Shown here one piece after another: positions 59,257 through 64,000 of a DNA stretch of 64,000 nucleotides (position 1 is its first letter; the number at the start of each line of letters is the position of its first letter). Location of the stretch: positions 868,001 through 932,000 of the forward strand of contig JADWQD010000010.1 in NCBI GenBank assembly GCA_016110215.1, in the 5' to 3' direction. Source of the DNA: Capronia americana. Lineage: Eukaryota; Ascomycota; Eurotiomycetes; Chaetothyriales; Herpotrichiellaceae. The notes below the pieces were generated by a model that worked only from the letters and a program-made list of their open reading frames with translations, was not told the origin of the DNA and ran no database searches. A program made the translations under genes and the position numbers.

Positions 59257-60386
59257 GAGAGTTGAGCGGAAGGGGTCTATCATCTATTCTATCCTATCTT
59301 GGGGGGTCGATCGACTGAGCGTTCTGTATGTGAGTGATTGTTGTGGCAGCTGCTACAGAAGGACCGGGCCTGACAACTTACATACTGTACCTGACCTGAC
59401 CGGCCACTAATCTAATCAACGGCTGAAATCACTGCACGCCGTCACATGTCAAAGAAGCACCTGTTCGAATAGTATCTTAAGGTATCTCTGACCTTCCCTA
59501 CGCTGGAGTGCCTTGCCTGTCTTGCTCTGCGCTGTTCTGTACCACCACGATACTCGAGGTCTTTGCATAATTACCTACTGCATAATGCACACTGCTTACA
59601 CAATAGTAGTGTCGTGCAGTGTACGATATGGTATGTAGGAACGCATCAGTGTGCTGTAGTACTCCGAACTCCGAACGAGGTACGAGGTACTCCCTTCGAG
59701 GTACCCATTCATCATTTCCCGGAAAGGAGCCAGACTGACCGACTGGCCTTCCATCGGCTGTTGGCTGGCACTCCGGTTGGTTGGTTGGTCGTTGGCTCGT
59801 TGGTTGGATTGGCTCGCTCTATCCTATCCTATCCCTCGGTCTATGCTTCGATTCGAGAGACTTGACGATTTCACGATTACTATACATAATACAACACAGT
59901 CCACTCGCGCTGATTACTTGGATTTCTGATTTTGTGATTTCTGAACAACAAACCGAGTCGAGTCAAGTCAAGCCAAGGGAGGGGAATGGGGGAACTTCAC
60001 TTACCCCGGATTATCTCCTCGACTTACACACAGTATGTACGGAGTACGTGTGCACGCACGCCATCGAATGGCACGCATTGCTTTTCCCCGTTTGCTTTGA
60101 TGTCTACCTACCTAGGTATATCGTATGTATTGCATATTAGACAAGGTAAGCAGGCACACAAGAGAGCAAGCTGTGTTTCTCTCCATCTCTCTCTTCCTTT
60201 CTCTCCCTTGCTCGCTGCTTCTTCTTCATCATCTCAGATCCCGCCCATCTGAATCTGACTACCCTATCTACCTACCTACCTACCTACTCACCTACCCGAC
60301 CCTTCTCACGTCCTTCAAGGGATTTTTCTCCCCACCTTGCTTGCTTTGCTCTATTCTACGCGGCAATATATCAATATATCGGCAAA
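59257..60386. other. Tandem intergenic region with simple repeats
   Basis: About 1.1 kb. It contains GGTT-type runs near 59776-59812, ATCCT repeats near 59820, and five CTAC units at 60268-60287 just upstream of the MBL-fold gene. No gene. Confidence 0.5.
60268..60287. repeat. CTAC microsatellite (5 units)
   Basis: Five perfect tetranucleotides in the leader or promoter of the MBL-fold hydrolase, 100 bases before its start. Confidence 0.85.
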
Positions 60387-61307
60387 ATGCCTCTCTACAC
60401 CTCCGTCTATGTCGCGCCCCCCATCCCCGTCACGGCCCCGAACGGCAAACCCGCAGGTCCGTGGTCCCCTATCGCCTGCACGCTCATCCACACGACCCAG
60501 CACGCCGTCCTGGTCGACACGCCCATCACCAAGGCCCAGACCGACGACCTGATCCGCTGGATCGAACAGACCCTCCAACCCGGAGCCCGGCTGCAGTACA
60601 TCTACATCACGCACGGGCACGGCGACCACTGGTTCGGAATCAACATGCTGCTTCGGCGCTTCCCGGGGTCCAAGGCCATCGCCACGCCCGCCACGATTGA
60701 ACATATGAAGGGTCAGGTTGCCCAGGGGGCCGGGGGAAGAGCCACGTGGGAGAGTCGCTTCCCGGCAGGCCAGATAGATACGGAGTTTGTGCTGGCCGAG
60801 CCGGTGGACGCGTCGGGGGCGTTTGATATCCCCGGGGAGAGCGAGGGCAGCAGGATCAGATTCCAGGTCATAGAGGTCGGACACAGCGACACCCACGACT
60901 CGACCGTCCTGTTCGTGCCGGACCTGAAACTCGTCGTGGCCGGCGATGTCGCGTACGGGGATGTGCACCAGATGCTGGCCGAGGCGAACACGCACGCGCT
61001 GCGCATGGAGTGGGTGCGCGCCATCGAGACGGTGCAGGCGTTGAAGCCGACACCCGAGATCGTCGTGCCGGGCCACATGAAAGTCACCGAGGTGCCTGGG
61101 GCGTGGCACCTCGAAAACTCCAAGAAGTATATCTTGGATTTCGACAGCTTGGTGGAGAGCGGGCAGTACACGAAGGCCAAGGACCTGGTGGGGAAGATGA
61201 AGACGCTTTGGCCGACTCGGTTTAACGACGGGGCGTTGATCATGGGAGCGATTAGTACGCTGAAGGTCAAGGAGAAGGAGTTGAAGGCCAAAGGGGGGAA
61301 GTTGTAG
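60387..61307 (+). CDS. Metallo-beta-lactamase-fold hydrolase
   Basis: Intronless, 306 residues. The metal-binding motif THGHGDH occupies residues 75-81. A second-site His lies in EVGHSDTHDS (about 165), the bridging Asp in VVAGDVAYGD (about 187), and a last His in VVPGHMK (about 230). The full dinuclear zinc site is therefore present. No signal peptide is seen, so a cytosolic enzyme is expected. A C-terminal helical extension (YTKAKDLVGKMKTLWPTRF) matches a fungal/bacterial SoxH-like subgroup rather than true beta-lactamases or glyoxalase II. The substrate is unknown. The final codons are copied in a downstream duplication. Confidence 0.9.
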   Translation: MPLYTSVYVAPPIPVTAPNGKPAGPWSPIACTLIHTTQHAVLVDTPITKAQTDDLIRWIEQTLQPGARLQYIYITHGHGDHWFGINMLLRRFPGSKAIATPATIEHMKGQVAQGAGGRATWESRFPAGQIDTEFVLAEPVDASGAFDIPGESEGSRIRFQVIEVGHSDTHDSTVLFVPDLKLVVAGDVAYGDVHQMLAEANTHALRMEWVRAIETVQALKPTPEIVVPGHMKVTEVPGAWHLENSKKYILDFDSLVESGQYTKAKDLVGKMKTLWPTRFNDGALIMGAISTLKVKEKELKAKGGKL

Positions 61308-61391
61308 GAGCGCGGTATCGGCATTGGGTCCTCAGCTGCTAGGCGAGAAGTTGTAGAGTGCAATATCAACGTTGGATCCTCGGCCGCTGGG
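61296..61391. repeat. Diverged 48-bp tandem duplication spanning the MBL gene stop codon
   Basis: Copy 1 (61296-61343) starts inside the last codons of the MBL-fold gene. Copy 2 (61344-61391) repeats GAAGTTGTAG and then matches the following 38 bases with substitutions (GGTATCGGCATTGGGTCCTC versus CAATATCAACGTTGGATCCTC). Confidence 0.75.
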
Positions 61392-62165
61392 TACAGTAGG
61401 GAGATGAAATCAATGCTAAGACTCACTCCGGGGTCTTCACATACAACCCACCCTTGTAGATACAAGGTACACCTGGTGCGTTCATGGAGGTAGCAGGAGG
61501 CGCTCACCATGAATTGCAGCTGCGACCAGATGCTGCGGGACGGGGGCGGTGCGCTTGCCGGCGAGGCATACGACGAGCCCTTCCCATAGGATATTTGTGC
61601 AGCTCTTTGATTGGGCCCCTTCGTGCCATGTGAACGCGTATCCCAGCTTGATGGGGAGTGTCGGGCCGGAGGCAACTCGATGGTGTTGACGAATTCACAT
61701 CATTGTCACATCCGTGAGATAGGTCCGCCGTGGCGGGATCCTTAGGACATTGTTTCTAGAGGGCGTTGGTCTTCTCGACGCTGTCTGATCACGGACGAGT
61801 GTCTGTCACGGATGAGGTTCTCAGGCCGCCGGCCTTGCATGGCGGGGATCACCCAATAGTGATTCAGCACGCGGACTGAGCGTTGGGTGAGTGGTGTGGG
61901 TGTGGATATGAAAATGCGGTAGATGTGAGGGAGCTCAGAACGCGGTAAGCTACCCAACATACGACTAAGCACTGTGTGAGTATTTGGTGTAGATTGGAAG
62001 ATACCCTAAATGTGGAGGAGCTCGGAGCGCGTTCACTTGTCGTGGAGGACAGGAAGAGATCTAACGAAAGTCAGAGGCAGAAGTGAACGCGCTGTAGCTT
62101 GAACTTCCATCCACAGCACCGTGCTATCGGTCTCTACTAATAATATGGTCATATTCACCCACCCG
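61308..62165. other. Convergent 3' region with diverged duplications
   Basis: About 0.86 kb between the MBL-fold and dioxygenase stops. It holds the second copy of the 48-bp duplication and another diverged pair at about 61885-61945 and 61975-62035. No gene. Confidence 0.5.
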
Positions 62166-63389
62166 TCACATCGTCGTTGCCCTTAATCTCTCAAGCACAT
62201 ACTCGCCGGCCTTCATCGGTCTATAGATGCTCTTCCCCACCACTTGCTCCGGCAAAGCCTCGACATCAGCATCGTAGTTGATGCTGAAGAAGAACGGCAC
62301 GGAATACCTCTCCCCCGAACCGGGCTTGGTGACGACTCGGTGGATGGTCGACTTGTACAGCCCGTTGGTCCAGCGCATGAGGAAGTCGGCGACATTGACG
62401 GTCAACGTGCCGGGCCGGACGGGGCAGGGAAGCCAGACGGGCTTGTTGTCGGTGAGAGGGGAGGGCGGGAAGAGGATCTCGAGGCCCGGATTGCTGGAAC
62501 TGAGGAGCAGCGTGAAGCATTCGTAGTCAGTGTGCGCACCCAGTCCCAATTTGCCTTCGCTTTCGCCTTCGCTTCCTTCGCCCACCCCCCTGTCGGCTGC
62601 TGCTGCTCCATTGGTGGCACTGGGTTGGCTCTTGTAGTAGAGCAGTCGGGCGATGCCGCCGGGATGCGTCATGGCCTGATCGAAATACCCTTCCTCGAGG
62701 CCCAGCGAGAGGGCGAACAGCCGGAATAGGTGTCTCGCGAGCTGGAGCACCTGGCCGTAGTACGGTCTGATGGCGTCGTAGAAGCCCGGTAAACTGTCTT
62801 CGCGGGGCCAGAGATTGCCCAAGCCCGTCGCCGCGGGGGACTGGCCGTCCAGCTCGACGTACTTTCCATCACCTCCCGTGGGATCCAATCCTTCTTCATA
62901 CCCCCAGTTGAATCCTTCTTTCGTCTCCTGCTGATGCTCATACCCGGAACCATCCTTGCCCATGTCGTCCGGGTTGACGTAGCTGAAATCATGCGGCTCG
63001 TAACCCCGGAAAAGTGGCGAGTGCTTGACGTGCAGCTCTTCCTTTTCGGTTGGCGACAGTTCGTGGAAAAATCGCTCCGCTTGCTTCAATACACCGGCCA
63101 TCGCCTCGGCGGAGACGCCGTGGTTGCTGATCTGGAAGAAGCCGGTGGTTACACATGCTTCGCGGATCTGTTGCGCGATGGTTTTCCTTGCCGCAGAGTC
63201 AGCAGAGAAAGATGCACCGATGTCGATCAACGGCACCGATGGTAACGAATCTAAAGGAACATGTGGTGGAGGTTTTGTCAGAGCGCCGGCCAGGCGACTT
63301 CGAAGGTGGTCTTGCGAGGCGGCGACTTCTTCGACCACACTTATTGTTGCGGTCTTTGACGTTTGCGGTGGCATGACTAGCGTGGCCAT
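62166..63389 (-). CDS. 2-oxoglutarate/Fe(II) dioxygenase, isopenicillin-N-synthase-like
   Basis: Intronless, 407 residues. The N-terminal DIOX_N domain contains PLIDIGASF, then REACVTTGFFQISNHGVS, and FFHELSPTEKEEL. The jelly-roll core has the iron ligands His286-x-Asp288 in LGAHTDYECFTLL and the distal His at about 350 (KSTIHRVV). The 2-oxoglutarate-binding Arg-x-Ser lies in ERYSVPFFFSINYD. All catalytic residues are present, so an active oxygenase is expected, probably soluble and cytosolic. Homologues range from flavonoid-type hydroxylases to secondary-metabolite tailoring enzymes. A Gly/Glu/Ser-rich insertion (about 262-282) just before the HxD motif is longer than usual. The substrate is not evident. 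Confidence 0.93.
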   Translation of the reverse strand: MATLVMPPQTSKTATISVVEEVAASQDHLRSRLAGALTKPPPHVPLDSLPSVPLIDIGASFSADSAARKTIAQQIREACVTTGFFQISNHGVSAEAMAGVLKQAERFFHELSPTEKEELHVKHSPLFRGYEPHDFSYVNPDDMGKDGSGYEHQQETKEGFNWGYEEGLDPTGGDGKYVELDGQSPAATGLGNLWPREDSLPGFYDAIRPYYGQVLQLARHLFRLFALSLGLEEGYFDQAMTHPGGIARLLYYKSQPSATNGAAAADRGVGEGSEGESEGKLGLGAHTDYECFTLLLSSSNPGLEILFPPSPLTDNKPVWLPCPVRPGTLTVNVADFLMRWTNGLYKSTIHRVVTKPGSGERYSVPFFFSINYDADVEALPEQVVGKSIYRPMKAGEYVLERLRATTM

Positions 63390-63657
63390 GGTCTAACGGG
63401 ATGTGCCTCCTCTGTTGAAAGAGAATAAAAAGCTGAGAGAGGGAGGCCGATGAAGGGAAACATAGTCATCAATCATGCCTGGCACGATAACGTTGGATAT
63501 ACAGAGAGCGGAGTTTTCCGCGCATCAGATGAGCTGGACGAGGCTGACGGCGAGTATGTTCAATGATGCCGGGGCTATTACGGGCTGGAATAGTAGGCCT
63601 GGTCCTAGAATGGTGATATTATATTCGTGGGATCATATCATCACTCATGAATGCTCA
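63390..63657. other. Intergenic region upstream of the dioxygenase
   Basis: Promoter side of the dioxygenase. Nothing further seen. Confidence 0.4.
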
Positions 63658-64000
63658 TTACACATTAACGTCGTCACGCAGGAACTGGCGCGCCGTGGTT
63701 ATTCCCCCCCAGTTGCCGTAGGCGGGCTCACAGAGGGCACGCGAAACAGGCTCTACTGTCATGTCAGTCCAGTATGCCGGCCTTTCTATCTCAGCGGGCC
63801 ACCAGTCGAACAAAAGAAACGCCTCCTCAACAGTCCAGGGTCCTGTGAGCCCCGTTGAGCCCTCTTCTGTAGGCTTCGAAGCATATCGGGTTGCGATGTC
63901 AAATGCCAACGTGTCAGAGGAACACCGCAGCATCTTGCTTGGGCTCCTGGACTTGCCAGAACTCCTCCTCGTTGACAGGTTCTCTAACGGTCCCAACGGA
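63658..64000 (-). CDS. Possible 3' part of an unrecognised gene (runs off right edge)
   Basis: An open frame enters from the right edge and ends at 63658. It includes the tryptophan-rich stretch TVEEAFLLFDWWPAEIERP. A neighbouring frame near the edge also looks coding for a short distance (VNEEEFWQVQEPKQDAA), so a frame switch at an intron is possible. No family is recognised, and too little is present to choose. Confidence 0.3.
   Translation of the reverse strand, partial: PLGPLENLSTRRSSGKSRSPSKMLRCSSDTLAFDIATRYASKPTEEGSTGLTGPWTVEEAFLLFDWWPAEIERPAYWTDMTVEPVSRALCEPAYGNWGGITTARQFLRDDVNV

Noticed and set aside
60351..61109. 252-codon minus-strand open frame
   Set aside because: Antisense shadow of the MBL-fold hydrolase, whose zinc motifs are intact on the plus strand.
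57769..63389. Squalene epoxidase, MBL hydrolase and 2OG dioxygenase considered as a triterpenoid cluster
   Set aside because: No oxidosqualene cyclase or other terpenoid enzyme is present, the dioxygenase is on the opposite strand, and erg1 is a housekeeping gene.
1..64000. CRISPR arrays, bacterial operons, riboswitches and rRNA genes
   Set aside because: None seen. The introns and gene content are those of a eukaryotic nuclear genome.

Overview
This window is nuclear DNA from a filamentous ascomycete (Pezizomycotina). Most genes carry short introns (about 48-80 bases, GT...AG), and the gene content is typically fungal: the osmosensor Sho1, homoaconitase of the alpha-aminoadipate lysine pathway, an RO-10-type dynactin-complex protein, the mitoribosomal protein mS45/Bot1, squalene epoxidase and fungal GH16/GH43 enzymes. 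The genus cannot be fixed from sequence alone. All exon boundaries were assigned by hand from splice consensus, reading frame and family motifs. Every multi-exon model listed closes in frame.

Layout. 1-5 kb: a UDP-glucose:sterol-type glucosyltransferase (minus, cut by the left edge) and a coiled-coil fungal protein (minus). 6.5-12 kb: a multicopper oxidase (plus) convergent with a GMC flavin oxidoreductase (minus). 13-21.5 kb: a two-RRM/RGG protein, a MARVEL-like membrane protein, Sho1 and RO-10. 22-29 kb: a CorA-like membrane protein, a secreted GH16 glucanase and mS45. 30-35 kb: a cytochrome P450 convergent with a membrane-anchored GH43. 36-41.5 kb: homoaconitase, bracketed by a 52-55 bp inverted repeat, then an MFS anion permease. 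41.5-45 kb: no supportable gene. 45-49 kb: a Gfo/Idh/MocA oxidoreductase and an unrecognised conserved-looking protein. 49-53 kb: no supportable gene. 53-64 kb: a Cid1/CutA-type terminal nucleotidyltransferase, squalene epoxidase, an MBL-fold hydrolase, a 2OG-Fe(II) dioxygenase, and an open frame leaving the right edge.

Functionally this is mostly a housekeeping landscape (lysine synthesis, mitochondrial translation, osmosensing, dynein transport, RNA tailing, sterol synthesis) with accessory oxidases, glycosidases, a transporter and a P450 between. I see no polyketide synthase, NRPS, terpene cyclase or DMATS, so this is not a classical secondary-metabolite cluster. The most unusual items are the inverted repeat around homoaconitase, an intron placed directly after the homoaconitase start codon, diverged duplications at 29.8-30.2 kb and 61.3-62.0 kb, and a GH43 carrying a membrane anchor where a signal peptide is usual.
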